Source of the DNA: Brochothrix thermosphacta DSM 20171 = FSL F6-1036
GTDB lineage: Bacteria; Bacillota; Bacilli; Lactobacillales; Listeriaceae
Length of the DNA stretch: 64,000 nt
NCBI RefSeq assembly: GCF_036884295.1
Contig: NZ_CP145608.1
Span: 186,001-250,000 of the forward strand
Direction: 5' to 3'
In this document: positions 53,873-63,403 of the stretch, one piece after another
Numbering within the stretch: position 1 is the first letter of the stretch
Layout of the letters: each line of letters begins with the position of its first letter
The notes under the pieces: generated by a model
Database searches by the model: none
Seen by the model: the letters and a program-made list of their open reading frames with translations, nothing else
Told to the model about the DNA's origin: nothing
Made by a program: the position numbers and the translations under genes

Positions 53873-55075
53873 TTGAAGAGTTCAAAAATTATCGCTATCG
53901 CATTAGCAGCAGCTATTACAGTATCACCATTTGCAGGTATTGCTTCAACAAGCGTTTCAGCAAGTGAATCAAGTGCAACAATCGCATCTAAAAAAGCAGA
54001 CATGAAATCACAATTGGCTGATATCGTTCAACAAGAATCAGAAGTTTCTGCTAAAGTAGCAGCGAATCAAAAAGAGTTTACGCAATTGAAAAAAGATCAA
54101 GTTAAACTTGAAAAATCAATTGAGGAAACAAAAGCAGCAATTGATAAACGTAAAGGTAAATTAGAAGAACGCGCACGCGCAATGCAAACTTCTAGTGCAA
54201 CAACATCAATTGTAGATTCAGTTCTTGAAGCAGACAGTATTACTGATGCAGCAGCGGCTGTTATAGCATACTCGAAATTCCAAAGTGCTGATGTTAGTAT
54301 TGTTGAAGCACAACAAAAAGATGAAAATAAATTAGCGGCAGATAATAAATCACTTAGCGCTAAAATCGATAACCAACGTTCAGTAATCGCTTCAAGCGAA
54401 GTAGCAGCTGGTAAATTAGCAGCACAAAAAGCTGAAAAAGAAGTACTTGTTGCTAAATTAGCTAACGATGAAAAACGTGCTCAAAAAGCTGAAAAAGTAG
54501 CAGCAGAATTAGCAGCAGCAGCTGCAGTACAACCAATCAAAACAGATGTTAAAGAAGTTGCAAAAGCAGATGAAAAAACATCAACTGTTGCAAAAGCAGA
54601 AACAAAAACTGAAAATGTCGTATCTGTAGTTAACACAAGCACTAACAAAACAGACGATACTAAAAAAACAGAAAACAAACCTGCTAAAGAAACAACAGAT
54701 AACAACGCTGGTTCAGTCGTTTCTGGTGTTTCAGGAGCAATCCAAGAAGCTTACAAATATGCTGGTCAAGCATACGGTGGTGGCGCAGTACCTGGTAACT
54801 TTGACTGTTCAGGTCTTGTAATGTATTCATATGCTAAAGCTGGTATTAGCTTACCGCGTACAGCAGCAGCACAATATGGTGCAACGACTCGTATCTCTGA
54901 AAGCCAAGCACAAGCAGGCGACTTAGTATTCTTCTCTGATGGCGGAATCAGTCACGTAGGTATTTACCTTGGTGGCGGTCAAATGTTCAACTCGCAAAAT
55001 AATGGTATCCAAACAGATAACATTCATGGCGCATACTGGGGCGAGCACTTAGCTGGTTTTGGACGTATTAACTAA
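53873..55075 (+). CDS. Secreted NlpC/P60 peptidoglycan hydrolase (Spl/PcsB-like)
   Basis: 400 residues. Start TTG 53873 is supported by GAGAGGGGAA and begins a clean signal peptide ([17 protein letters not shown], cleavage near 30). Residues 35-225 form a long coiled coil rich in Ala, Lys and Glu, followed by a Thr/Lys linker (230-285) and a C-terminal NlpC/P60 domain with catalytic Cys312 (NFDCSGLV) and His361 (ISHVGIYLG). The layout matches Listeria Spl/P45 and the FtsEX-activated hydrolases PcsB and CwlO. It follows ftsEX and has a WalR box, so it is very probably the FtsEX partner. Confidence 0.92.
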   Translation: MKSSKIIAIALAAAITVSPFAGIASTSVSASESSATIASKKADMKSQLADIVQQESEVSAKVAANQKEFTQLKKDQVKLEKSIEETKAAIDKRKGKLEERARAMQTSSATTSIVDSVLEADSITDAAAAVIAYSKFQSADVSIVEAQQKDENKLAADNKSLSAKIDNQRSVIASSEVAAGKLAAQKAEKEVLVAKLANDEKRAQKAEKVAAELAAAAAVQPIKTDVKEVAKADEKTSTVAKAETKTENVVSVVNTSTNKTDDTKKTENKPAKETTDNNAGSVVSGVSGAIQEAYKYAGQAYGGGAVPGNFDCSGLVMYSYAKAGISLPRTAAAQYGATTRISESQAQAGDLVFFSDGGISHVGIYLGGGQMFNSQNNGIQTDNIHGAYWGEHLAGFGRIN

Positions 55076-55114
55076 ATGAAATAGTATGTTTCTCTCGTGA
55101 AGCAACTGATATAG

Positions 55115-55150
55115 ATAGATCCACACTAACCATGTGGGTCTATTTTTTTC
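55115..55150 (+). terminator. Terminator after hydrolase gene
   Basis: ATAGATCCACA and TGTGGGTCTAT form an 11-bp stem (one G.U) with a seven-base loop and seven T. Confidence 0.9.
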
Positions 55151-55179
55151 TTTAGAGAACTGTAGGGGTATGTTATGAT
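55151..55179 (+). promoter_or_regulatory. Promoter of cls
   Basis: TTTAGA at 55151-55156 and TATGAT at 55174-55179 with 17-base spacing and an extended TGT before the -10. Confidence 0.6.
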
Positions 55180-55214
55180 AAAGATACCATATTAAGTATG
55201 AAGGAGATGGGGCA

Positions 55215-56681
55215 ATGGAGCTGTCAATAATTCTGGTCTATATAACAGCAACTGTACTTGTAGTTAACATGTTACTTGCACTTTTAACTGTTTTCCTTGA
55301 GCGCCGTGAATCTTCAGTGATTTGGGCTTGGCTTTTAGTGTTGACGTTTGTACCAATAGTAGGTTTTATTTTATACCTAATTTTTGGTAGGAATTTATCA
55401 CGAGGAAAGATTTTTGACTGGAAAGCGCAAGAGCGTATAGGGATAAATGATATTATAAAATCGCAAATTAACCTCATTAAAGAAGGCGTTTTTCCGTTTG
55501 TAGAAGATACACCGGAGAAACATAAAGAAATGGTTTATCTATTGTTAGTTAATGATGGTGCACCGCTTACACAAGATAATGATGTTGAAATATTAATCGA
55601 TGGTAAGAAAAAATTCGAATCGTTATTCAGGGATATAGAAGCTGCAAAAGATCATATCCATTTAATTTATTATATCTTTAGATTTGATGAACTCGGTACG
55701 AGTTTGGTGGATTTATTAGTGAAAAAAGCCAAGGAAGGTGTCGAGGTTCGTTTTATCTATGATGCAATGGGATCTCGTTCTGTCAGACCTTCGGCTTTTA
55801 AAGAATTAGAAAAACATGGTGGAAAAGCCTACCCGTTCTTCCCATCTAAATTACCGTTAATCAACTTTCGCTTAAATTACCGCAATCATCGTAAATTAGC
55901 AATTATAGATGGTGAAATTGGTTATATCGGTGGGTTTAACATCGGGGATGAATATTTAGGTAAATCGAAGAAATTTGGTAATTGGCGAGATACGCATTTA
56001 CGTGTCAAAGGAAGTGCCAATTTTGCGATGCAAGCCCGTTACATTATGGATTGGAATTCAGCAGCAACTCACAAAGCCGACAAAATTAAATACGATGAAC
56101 GTTATTTTCCTTTGGCTTATAAACATGAGGGGAATATACCAATGCAAATTGTATCAAGTGGTCCAGATACTGATTTGGAACAAATTAAAAATGGTTACAT
56201 AAAGCTGATAAATTCTGCTAAGGATACTATTTTTATCCAAACACCTTACTTTATTCCGGATAACAGTGTGTTAGAATCTCTTAAAATTGCTGCATTATCA
56301 GGCGTAGACGTTCGCGTGATGATTCCATCTATGCCAGACCATCCGTTTGTATACTGGGCAACGACAAATCACGTGAGTGAGCTGTTAAAGTGTGGTGCAA
56401 AAGTTTACCGTTATAATGATGGCTTCTTACATGCGAAAACAGTGATTGTTGATGCAGAAGTATCTTCGGTTGGGACAGCAAATATAGATAATCGTAGTTT
56501 TAGATTGAATTTTGAAGTGAATGCCTTCATATATGATGAAGAAATGGGTCGAGAATTACATAATATCTTCTTGGATGATATGTTAGTGTCATCTGAAATG
56601 ACATTGGAAGAATATGAAAAACGATCAAACTGGATTAAATTTAAAGAAGGCGTTTCTCGTCTTCTATCACCGATTCTTTAA
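55215..56681 (+). CDS. cls: Cardiolipin synthase
   Basis: Phospholipase-D-type cardiolipin synthase of 488 residues that condenses two phosphatidylglycerols. Two N-terminal membrane helices (about 5-25 and 35-57) precede two HKD sites: NHRKLAIIDG near residue 222 and LHAKTVIVDAE near 403. AAGGAG precedes ATG 55215. The next gene starts 15 bases after its stop. Confidence 0.96.
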   Translation: MELSIILVYITATVLVVNMLLALLTVFLERRESSVIWAWLLVLTFVPIVGFILYLIFGRNLSRGKIFDWKAQERIGINDIIKSQINLIKEGVFPFVEDTPEKHKEMVYLLLVNDGAPLTQDNDVEILIDGKKKFESLFRDIEAAKDHIHLIYYIFRFDELGTSLVDLLVKKAKEGVEVRFIYDAMGSRSVRPSAFKELEKHGGKAYPFFPSKLPLINFRLNYRNHRKLAIIDGEIGYIGGFNIGDEYLGKSKKFGNWRDTHLRVKGSANFAMQARYIMDWNSAATHKADKIKYDERYFPLAYKHEGNIPMQIVSSGPDTDLEQIKNGYIKLINSAKDTIFIQTPYFIPDNSVLESLKIAALSGVDVRVMIPSMPDHPFVYWATTNHVSELLKCGAKVYRYNDGFLHAKTVIVDAEVSSVGTANIDNRSFRLNFEVNAFIYDEEMGRELHNIFLDDMLVSSEMTLEEYEKRSNWIKFKEGVSRLLSPIL

Positions 56682-56696
56682 ATGGAGGTGCATGAT

Positions 56697-57905
56697 TTGG
56701 GAAATATCACAACAAGCTTACTCTCGTACTTTATACATCCACTACTTTGGATAGTACTCATCACAACAGTGCTTGTTGGTATTATTCGTGTGAGAAAAGA
56801 GCGGCAATTTTTTAATACACGCTTATACCCGGCAACATTAGAAAGCACACGCTTACTCCTGATTGGACTTGTTTTAGGTTTAATTGTATCTGCTATGACC
56901 TGGTATACGGGCATTATTGTCGATGTTAGTTGGTTGCTGTTATTCAATATAGTGAGTGTGGTGTTATTTGCTACTTTAGGCTATCGTGGCTTAACAGCAA
57001 GTTATACATTGGCACTTACTACATTAGGGTTGATTGGTATCAACTTATTATTGTTAATTAAACCAGAAGACAGTATTACTGCTGTTTTTTCAACGCAGTT
57101 AATCATGCAACCGAATATATTGATTGGATTGAGCATTTTGTTAGCAGTCGGTTTATTTATTGAAGGGTTCTTACTTTATTTATTTTCAAGAAAACCGCTA
57201 CAACCAGAGCTAATTAAAATCCGACGTGGTACAATAAAAGGGCAATTTAAATATAGAGGTGCTTTTTTATTACCAGTTTTTATGCTTTTTCCTGTAGCAA
57301 AGGATGGTTTTTTTAGTACGAGTGAGTGGTGGCCTATCTTTTCAGTTGGTAAAATGGAATTTTTACCATTGTTTGTACCGCTTGTCATTGGTACACGTGT
57401 CATTGTTCGTTCGCAACTGCCCAAACGCTTATTGAAAAAGCGGATGTTTGCAATTATTGCTTTAGCAGTAATAGTAACGTTGTTAACAATAGTAACATAC
57501 TTCTATAATTGGTTTACCTTAATGCCATTTGTAATGGCGCTGTTAGGTCATATTGCGATTGATATTTACTTTTGGGTAGTGGATGAACCGGATACGGAAC
57601 GTTACCATCAAACGTCTAAGGGCGTGTGTGTGATAGGAACCCGAGAAGATACTGCCTCGCGTAAAATGGGGATTTTACCAGGAGAACTGATTACCTCGTG
57701 TAATGGCAATCCTGTGAAGAATAGACAAGAGCTTTATGATGCATTAAATATTAATCGGGCCTATGTTAAATTAACAGTGTGTGATGAATTTAATGAACCG
57801 CGCTTTGTCGAAACCGCTTTATTTGAAACAGATTCATTTGAATTGGGATTATTATTTATTGAAGAAAGTGTTGTAGAGGAGATGAAAGATAGTGTTGAAA
57901 GTTGA
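56697..57905 (+). CDS. MinJ-like PDZ membrane protein
   Basis: 402 residues with about seven to eight membrane helices (residues 1-290) and a C-terminal PDZ domain (about 302-385, containing MGILPGELITSCNGNPVKNRQELYDA). In Bacillus, MinJ (YvjD) has this layout, is encoded near ftsEX, and links DivIVA to MinCD at division sites. Orthology is inferred from architecture and location only. The first in-frame ATG (56682) contains the ribosome site GGAGGTG at 56684-56690, so TTG 56697 is the probable start. Confidence 0.72.
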   Translation: MGNITTSLLSYFIHPLLWIVLITTVLVGIIRVRKERQFFNTRLYPATLESTRLLLIGLVLGLIVSAMTWYTGIIVDVSWLLLFNIVSVVLFATLGYRGLTASYTLALTTLGLIGINLLLLIKPEDSITAVFSTQLIMQPNILIGLSILLAVGLFIEGFLLYLFSRKPLQPELIKIRRGTIKGQFKYRGAFLLPVFMLFPVAKDGFFSTSEWWPIFSVGKMEFLPLFVPLVIGTRVIVRSQLPKRLLKKRMFAIIALAVIVTLLTIVTYFYNWFTLMPFVMALLGHIAIDIYFWVVDEPDTERYHQTSKGVCVIGTREDTASRKMGILPGELITSCNGNPVKNRQELYDALNINRAYVKLTVCDEFNEPRFVETALFETDSFELGLLFIEESVVEEMKDSVES

Positions 57906-58830
57906 TGGAGATAAATTAAAGGTGTTTGCCTTGAGTTCAAATGAACCGTTGGCACAAAAAGTTGCAGATGAATTAGGCGTATCTTTGACTAATATTGGGT
58001 TGCAACGTTTTAGTGATGGTGAAATAGCAATTAATATTGAAGAAAGTGTACGTGGTGCAACGGCTTATCTTGTGCAATCAACCGTGGATCCCGTTAATGA
58101 TAACATCATGGAATTATTGATCATGATTGATGCCTTGAAACGTTCGGCAGTAAAAACAATCAATGTTGTGATGCCTTATTTTGGTTATTCACGCCAAGAT
58201 CGCAAAGCGTTAGCACGTGAGCCAATTACGGCTAAACTAGTAGCGAATCTTATTGTTGAAGCAGGCGCACATCGTCTAACAACCATTGATTTGCATGCAG
58301 CGCAATTACAAGGGTTTTTCAACATTCCAATTGATCATTTAACAACATCACACTTATTAGCTGATTATGTGAATGAAAAATACGGTCAAGAGAATATTGT
58401 GGTTGTTTCACCAGATCATAGTGGCGTTTCGCGCGCGCGTAATTTTGCAGAAAAACACGATTGGCCAATTGCTATTTTAAATCGTAAACCACGCCCTAAT
58501 AAAAACCAAATTTTAAATATCATAGGTGATGTAGAAGGCAAAATGGCAATTGTTGTGGATGATATTATCGATACGGGGTACCGCACAATCAGTTCAGCAG
58601 ATGCCCTAATTGCAGCGGGCGCTAAAGATGTCAAAGCCTGTGCAACACATGGTGTTTTATCAGCTCATGCGAGCCAACGTATTGGAGACTCAGCAGTAAG
58701 TGAGTTAATTTTAACAGATACTGTTCGTTTGAAAGATGAGGATCAATCAGATAAAATCAAGGTTTTAACAGTTGCACCAATGTTGGCAGAAGCGATTGAA
58801 GCGATTCAAAATCATCATTCAATTCATTAA
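57892..58830 (+). CDS. Divergent ribose-phosphate pyrophosphokinase
   Basis: Class I PRPP synthetase family, 312 residues. The N-terminal ATP region (FSDGEIAINIEESVRG) and FGYSRQDRKALAREPITAKL are conserved. Other active-site loops differ from the usual forms: DHSGVSRAR instead of DHGGVTRAR, NRKPRPN instead of DKRRPRPN (one residue shorter in the catalytic flexible loop), and DDIIDTGYRT instead of DDIIDTAGT in the ribose-phosphate loop. It may be a Prs2-type paralogue or a weakly active or regulatory form. Start GTG 57892 overlaps the PDZ gene by 14 bases. Confidence 0.85.
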   Translation: MLKVDGDKLKVFALSSNEPLAQKVADELGVSLTNIGLQRFSDGEIAINIEESVRGATAYLVQSTVDPVNDNIMELLIMIDALKRSAVKTINVVMPYFGYSRQDRKALAREPITAKLVANLIVEAGAHRLTTIDLHAAQLQGFFNIPIDHLTTSHLLADYVNEKYGQENIVVVSPDHSGVSRARNFAEKHDWPIAILNRKPRPNKNQILNIIGDVEGKMAIVVDDIIDTGYRTISSADALIAAGAKDVKACATHGVLSAHASQRIGDSAVSELILTDTVRLKDEDQSDKIKVLTVAPMLAEAIEAIQNHHSIH

Positions 58831-58921
58831 TCAATCGTTCGTTTGAAAGAGAGAGTCAGTGCGAGTTAGTTTGTTTTACGACAAATTTCTGTGCATTGGC
58901 TTTTTTTCATAGCGTAAATCA

Positions 58922-58930
58922 TGGTATAGT
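58922..58930 (+). promoter_or_regulatory. Extended -10 promoter of phoPR
   Basis: TGGTATAGT (TGn plus TATAGT) lies 53 bases before phoP. A weak pair TTTACG-N5-TTTCTG (58875-58891) with 11-base period upstream might be a degenerate Pho box for autoregulation. Confidence 0.45.
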
Positions 58931-58982
58931 GAAAATGCTAGAAGCTCGTAATTATAATGATGAAAAGGTAGGGTGACTTAAA

Positions 58983-59690
58983 GTGGCGCATATTTTAGTG
59001 GTAGATGATGAACCAACGATTGTGAAGTTACTAACGTTTAACATTGAACAAGAAGGGCATACGGTGTCATCGGCAACAAACGGGACTACCGCATTGGAGA
59101 TCGCTTCAGAACAGGCAATCGACTTAATCGTATTAGATTTGATGTTACCTGGTATGACAGGTATTGATGTGTGTAAGGAATTACGCAAACAAGAAAATTA
59201 TACGCCAATTTTGATGTTGACTGCTAAAGATGGCGAGTACGATAAAATTATCGGCTTGGAGTTAGGCGCGGATGATTATATGACGAAACCATTTAGTCCA
59301 CGTGAAGTAACTGCCCGTATTAAAGCAATATTACGTCGTGTTGAAATGTCGCCAACTGAGGCGCGTGCTGGAAAAACAGTTGAAACCGTCATTGAAATTG
59401 GAACATTGCGGATTGATCGTGAACGTCACACTGTGTATCGCGCAGGTGAAAAACTGACATTAACACCTAAAGAATACGAATTATTATGTTTTTTAGCCGA
59501 GAACAAAGGCAAGGTATTTGGCCGTCACCATCTACTAGATGTTATCTGGGACTATGATTATGCCGGTGAAACACGGATTGTTGACGTGCATGTGAGTCAC
59601 CTGCGTGAAAAAATTGAAGAAGACACCAAAAAGCCACGTTACATTGTTACTGTACGAGGGTTTGGTTATAAAATGGATGATGTGCAATGA
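58983..59690 (+). CDS. phoP: Phosphate response regulator PhoP
   Basis: OmpR/PhoB-family regulator of 235 residues. The receiver domain has DDEP at 9-12, the phospho-acceptor Asp52 in LDLMLPGMTG and Lys in MTKPFSPRE. The winged helix C-terminal domain (about 135-232) ends with YIVTVRGFGYKMD. It starts with GTG 58983 behind AAGGTAGGG. It overlaps phoR by four bases and lies beside pst genes. WalR-type regulators look similar, but the kinase and context favour PhoP. Confidence 0.9.
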   Translation: MAHILVVDDEPTIVKLLTFNIEQEGHTVSSATNGTTALEIASEQAIDLIVLDLMLPGMTGIDVCKELRKQENYTPILMLTAKDGEYDKIIGLELGADDYMTKPFSPREVTARIKAILRRVEMSPTEARAGKTVETVIEIGTLRIDRERHTVYRAGEKLTLTPKEYELLCFLAENKGKVFGRHHLLDVIWDYDYAGETRIVDVHVSHLREKIEEDTKKPRYIVTVRGFGYKMDDVQ

Positions 59691-61474
59691 AACCATTATG
59701 GCAACGCCTCGTGCTTGTTTTTTGTATCATTACAATTTTAGTAGTCGGTGTACTCGGTTTTTTCAGTGCGTCAATTATTAAACGTAATTATATTGAAAAC
59801 CGTGAAGCGCAAATGCTTCAAAGTGCAAAATTAATGATTGAAAACATTGAGGCATCAGGTATTTCGATTAAAGAACCGAACGAAGCGCTTAACGCACAGT
59901 TACATAAAGAAGGTGGACTACTGGATTCGCGCTTAACGATTGTCGATAAAGCTGGGAATGTGATTGCAGATACAGAAGAAGACTACCGACAAATGGGCAA
60001 CCATAAAAATCGCCCTGAAATAAAAGCGTTGTTGTTGGATAAAAATCTTACATCAGCTTCTAATCAACGTCAAAGCAGCAGCTTAGGATACAGCATGCTT
60101 TACACAGCAGTCCCAATTATGGAAGACGGTAAATTAGTTGGTTTTATGCGTGTAGCCGTGAGCCTTGAATTAATTGAATCAGCCATTACGCAATTGCAAA
60201 TCAGTCTGATTATTATGGCAGGTGTTATTATTGTAGTGGCAACGCTCGTCATTATTATCATGGTGCGACGAATTGCCCGTCCCATCACAACAATTACAGA
60301 CGTAACGCATAGTTTGGCAGAAAAAGACTATTCGCAACGCGTGATGTTATTGCCTAGTGGGGAAATTGGAGAATTAGCAAAATCGGTCAATTTACTTGGA
60401 GAAAAATTACAAAAAAATGTGTCTGAAATACAGGAAAAAGAACTGCGTTTAACAGGTGTGTTGAACAACCTCGTCAGTGGTGTTTTATTAGTCAATATGG
60501 AGCATCGTATCACCTTGGCTAATCCAGCCATGTTTGAACTGATGGAAAAAAATCCGCTCAATCATAATTATTTTGAAGTTTTGCCAAGTTACCAGTTAAG
60601 TAATCTCATCAAACAAGCATTTAAAACGGGAGATAAACAACAAGCAGAAGTGATTCTTTATGGTCACAACTCAGAGAAGCGTGTGGATGCTAATGTTGTA
60701 CCCATTCAAGATAAACACAATCAGCGTTTAACAGGTGTTATATTGGTCTTGCACGATATTACAGAGATTCGCCATTTAGAAACGTTGCGTTCTGAATTTG
60801 TATCGAATGTATCACATGAATTAAAGACCCCTGTCACGTCAATCAAAGGCTTTTCTGAAACACTCTTAGATGGTGCAGTAGAAGATCCTGAATTACGCAA
60901 AGAATTTTTAACAATTATTCGAGATGAAAGTAATCGTTTAACCCGTTTGATTGAAGATATTTTACAATTATCTAAAATTGAACAACAACAGATTAAGCCG
61001 CATTTTGAAAGTGTGGATTTTGTCGATGTTGTTCAACGGGTACTCAAAGTTGTGCGTAAGCCATTAAAAGAAAAGCGGATTGAACTGGTGTTAAATTTAC
61101 CAGAAAGTTACCCACTCACAAGCGAGAGTGATGGTCTGCACCAGATTGCGTTGAATTTGATTAGCAATGCGATTACCTATACACCTGCAGATGGCCGTAT
61201 CGAATTGTCAATCGAAAACGCAGTAGAACAGGCACACGTTGTATTCCGTGTCAGTGATACAGGTATTGGCATTCCAGAAGACGATCAACAGCGTGTGTTT
61301 GAACGATTTTATCGTGTGCATAAATCAAGAGAACGTGAAACAGGTGGGACAGGATTAGGCCTATCGATTGTGAAGCATTTAGTGGAACGTTATCATGGTG
61401 AAATTACTTTAACATCAGTGGAAGATGAAGGCACAACCTTTGAAGTTATTTTACCGACCCATCCTTTAAATTAA
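59687..61474 (+). CDS. phoR: Phosphate sensor histidine kinase PhoR
   Basis: 595 residues: membrane helix near 8-30, an extracytoplasmic PAS-like sensor (about 31-165), a second helix (about 168-192), HAMP (about 193-245), PAS (about 255-365), then HisKA with phospho-accepting His377 in NVSHELKTPV and an HATPase domain (NLISNAITYTP, DTGIGIPEDD, GGTGLGLSIVKHLV). The full-length layout matches PhoR of Bacillus. The end of the gene merges into a terminator that encloses the pst promoter. Confidence 0.92.
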   Translation: MKPLWQRLVLVFCIITILVVGVLGFFSASIIKRNYIENREAQMLQSAKLMIENIEASGISIKEPNEALNAQLHKEGGLLDSRLTIVDKAGNVIADTEEDYRQMGNHKNRPEIKALLLDKNLTSASNQRQSSSLGYSMLYTAVPIMEDGKLVGFMRVAVSLELIESAITQLQISLIIMAGVIIVVATLVIIIMVRRIARPITTITDVTHSLAEKDYSQRVMLLPSGEIGELAKSVNLLGEKLQKNVSEIQEKELRLTGVLNNLVSGVLLVNMEHRITLANPAMFELMEKNPLNHNYFEVLPSYQLSNLIKQAFKTGDKQQAEVILYGHNSEKRVDANVVPIQDKHNQRLTGVILVLHDITEIRHLETLRSEFVSNVSHELKTPVTSIKGFSETLLDGAVEDPELRKEFLTIIRDESNRLTRLIEDILQLSKIEQQQIKPHFESVDFVDVVQRVLKVVRKPLKEKRIELVLNLPESYPLTSESDGLHQIALNLISNAITYTPADGRIELSIENAVEQAHVVFRVSDTGIGIPEDDQQRVFERFYRVHKSRERETGGTGLGLSIVKHLVERYHGEITLTSVEDEGTTFEVILPTHPLN

Positions 61475-61477
61475 TAT

Positions 61478-61572
61478 AAAAGACGACCTTTACATAAACT
61501 TTACAAATTCTCAATAAACTATTGATGTTTATTGATTATGATGAGTTTAAGAGAAAAGGGCGTCTTTTTTTT
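61478..61572 (+). terminator. Long-loop terminator after phoR
   Basis: AAAAGACGACCTTT (61478-61491) and AAAGGGCGTCTTTT (61555-61568) pair at 13 of 14 positions across a 63-base loop, followed by a T-run to 61572. The loop contains the pst promoter and a second perfect 8-bp stem (CAATAAAC 61512-61519 / GTTTATTG 61527-61534). Confidence 0.7.
61489..61542 (+). promoter_or_regulatory. Pho box and promoter of pst operon
   Basis: TTTACA at 61489 and TTTACA at 61500 are perfect direct repeats with an 11-base period, continued by TCAATA (61511) and TTGATG (61522). This fits the Bacillus PhoP box TTAACA-like repeat. The -10 TATGAT at 61537-61542 is ten bases further, so PhoP would replace the -35. 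Predicted start of transcription is near 61549, downstream of the left terminator arm. Confidence 0.78.
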
Positions 61573-61603
61573 ATGGACGTCAAAAGAGAGTAGGGAATAA
61601 ACA

Positions 61604-62509
61604 ATGAGTGAAATAACAAGATCAAATAAAAAAAACCTTGAACGATTTGGGAAAATAATTAGTTTTATCTGTGTATCTGTCATGGCCATTGGTGCATTAG
61701 TCATTATTTATTTTGTTGCCTCAAAAGGATTATCAACCTTTTTTGTCAATAAAGTATCAATTTGGTCATTCTTAACAAGCCAAGATTGGCAACCGTCAAA
61801 AGTAGATGCCAGTGGTAATCCGTTAGTGGGTGCATTGCCGATGATCATCGGATCATTTGGAGTAACGCTCTTGGCAGCGCTCATTGCAGCCCCTCTTGCT
61901 ATTGGAGCCGCCATTTTTATGGTAGAAATATCACCTAAATTTGGTAAACGTATTTTACAACCCGTGATTGAATTACTCGTTGGTATTCCATCCGTTGTCT
62001 ACGGTTTAATCGGATTGAGTGTAATTGTACCGATGATGCGTCATTTCTTTGGAGGGACCGGCTTTGGTATCGGCGCCGGAACGCTCGTGTTAACAGTAAT
62101 GATTTTACCGACAGTCACAAGTTTATCCGTGGATGCCATTTCAGCCGTTCCACGACATTATCGTGAAGCATCACTCGCTTTAGGCGCGACTCGTTGGCAA
62201 ACAATTTGGGGTGTTATCCTTAAAAGTTGCCGCTCAGGTTTATTAACCGCTTTAGTATTTGGGATGGCACGTGCGTTTGGTGAAGCCTTAGCCGTTCAAA
62301 TGGTAATTGGGAATGCAGCGATTATGCCAACATCATTAGTAGAGCCAGCCTCAACATTAACAAGTATTTTAACAATGAGTATGGGAAATACAATTCCAGG
62401 TCAGCTTGAAAACAATGTGTTATGGTCACTCGCGTTAGTCTTGTTATTAATGTCACTATTCTTTATTATCATCGTTCGATTGATCGGAAAGCGAGGGAGC
62501 ATTAAATGA
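61604..62509 (+). CDS. pstC: Phosphate ABC transporter permease PstC
   Basis: 301 residues with six predicted membrane helices and the permease EAA-type loop (HYREASLALGATRWQTIW near residue 186). It pairs with PstA to move inorganic phosphate. AGTAGGGAA precedes ATG 61604. It overlaps pstA by four bases. The usual first gene of the operon, pstS for the phosphate-binding lipoprotein, is absent upstream. Confidence 0.93.
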   Translation: MSEITRSNKKNLERFGKIISFICVSVMAIGALVIIYFVASKGLSTFFVNKVSIWSFLTSQDWQPSKVDASGNPLVGALPMIIGSFGVTLLAALIAAPLAIGAAIFMVEISPKFGKRILQPVIELLVGIPSVVYGLIGLSVIVPMMRHFFGGTGFGIGAGTLVLTVMILPTVTSLSVDAISAVPRHYREASLALGATRWQTIWGVILKSCRSGLLTALVFGMARAFGEALAVQMVIGNAAIMPTSLVEPASTLTSILTMSMGNTIPGQLENNVLWSLALVLLLMSLFFIIIVRLIGKRGSIK

Positions 62510-63390
62510 ATTCAAAATTAAAAGATCGGTTTGCAACATCAATCCTCTATGTGATTGCCGGTATTATTTGTGCATTGCTGTTAGGTATCATCGGTTATGT
62601 TTTGGTACTAGGCGTGCCACAAATTAGTTGGAATTTTTTAACAGCCCCGTCCGAATCATTTTCAGCAGGTGGTGGGATTGGACCACAGTTGTTCAACTCC
62701 TTCTATCTTTTATTCTTAACTCTATGTATCAGTGTTCCGATTTCATTAGGAGCAGCTATCTATCTGTCGGAATATGCGAAAGATAATTGGATCACTAAAA
62801 GCGTGCGTTTAATGGTAGAAGTATTATCATCATTACCCTCTATCGTTGTGGGACTCTTTGGCTTCTTAATCTTCGTTATCTACTTCGGTTGGAGTTTTTC
62901 AATCTTGTCAGGTGCCTTGGCATTGACGTTGTTCAACTTACCCATCTTAGTACGTGTAATGGAAGAATCGTTAAAATCAGTTGCGTCAACGCAACGTGAA
63001 GCCGGTTTAGCATTAGGGTTAACACGCTGGGAAACAGTTATTTATGTGTTGGTGCCAACAGCTTTACCAGGTATTATCACAGGAATCATCTTATCTGCAG
63101 GACGTGTTTTTGGTGAAGCTGCAGCCTTAATTTATACAGCTGGACAAAATGCACCTGCTTTGAACTTTGCGAATTTTAATATCTTTAGTCAAGAATCGCC
63201 ATGGAATATTATGCGGCCAGCTGAAACGTTAGCTGTACATATTTGGAAAGTAAACAGCGAAGGGGTTGTACCCGATGCCACCGCTATTTCAAACGGGACA
63301 GCAGCTATTTTGATTATCGCGATTTTATTGTTTAATGTATTAGCACGAGTGATTGGAAAATATGTCTATCGTTTGATGACATCATCATAA
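62506..63390 (+). CDS. pstA: Phosphate ABC transporter permease PstA
   Basis: 294 residues, six membrane helices, with a matching coupling loop ([20 protein letters not shown] near residue 162) and the PstA-specific [15 protein letters not shown]. The start overlaps pstC (ATGA). pstB follows after 13 bases. Confidence 0.94.
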   Translation: MNSKLKDRFATSILYVIAGIICALLLGIIGYVLVLGVPQISWNFLTAPSESFSAGGGIGPQLFNSFYLLFLTLCISVPISLGAAIYLSEYAKDNWITKSVRLMVEVLSSLPSIVVGLFGFLIFVIYFGWSFSILSGALALTLFNLPILVRVMEESLKSVASTQREAGLALGLTRWETVIYVLVPTALPGIITGIILSAGRVFGEAAALIYTAGQNAPALNFANFNIFSQESPWNIMRPAETLAVHIWKVNSEGVVPDATAISNGTAAILIIAILLFNVLARVIGKYVYRLMTSS

Positions 63391-63403
63391 AGGAGTGACG
63401 GAA

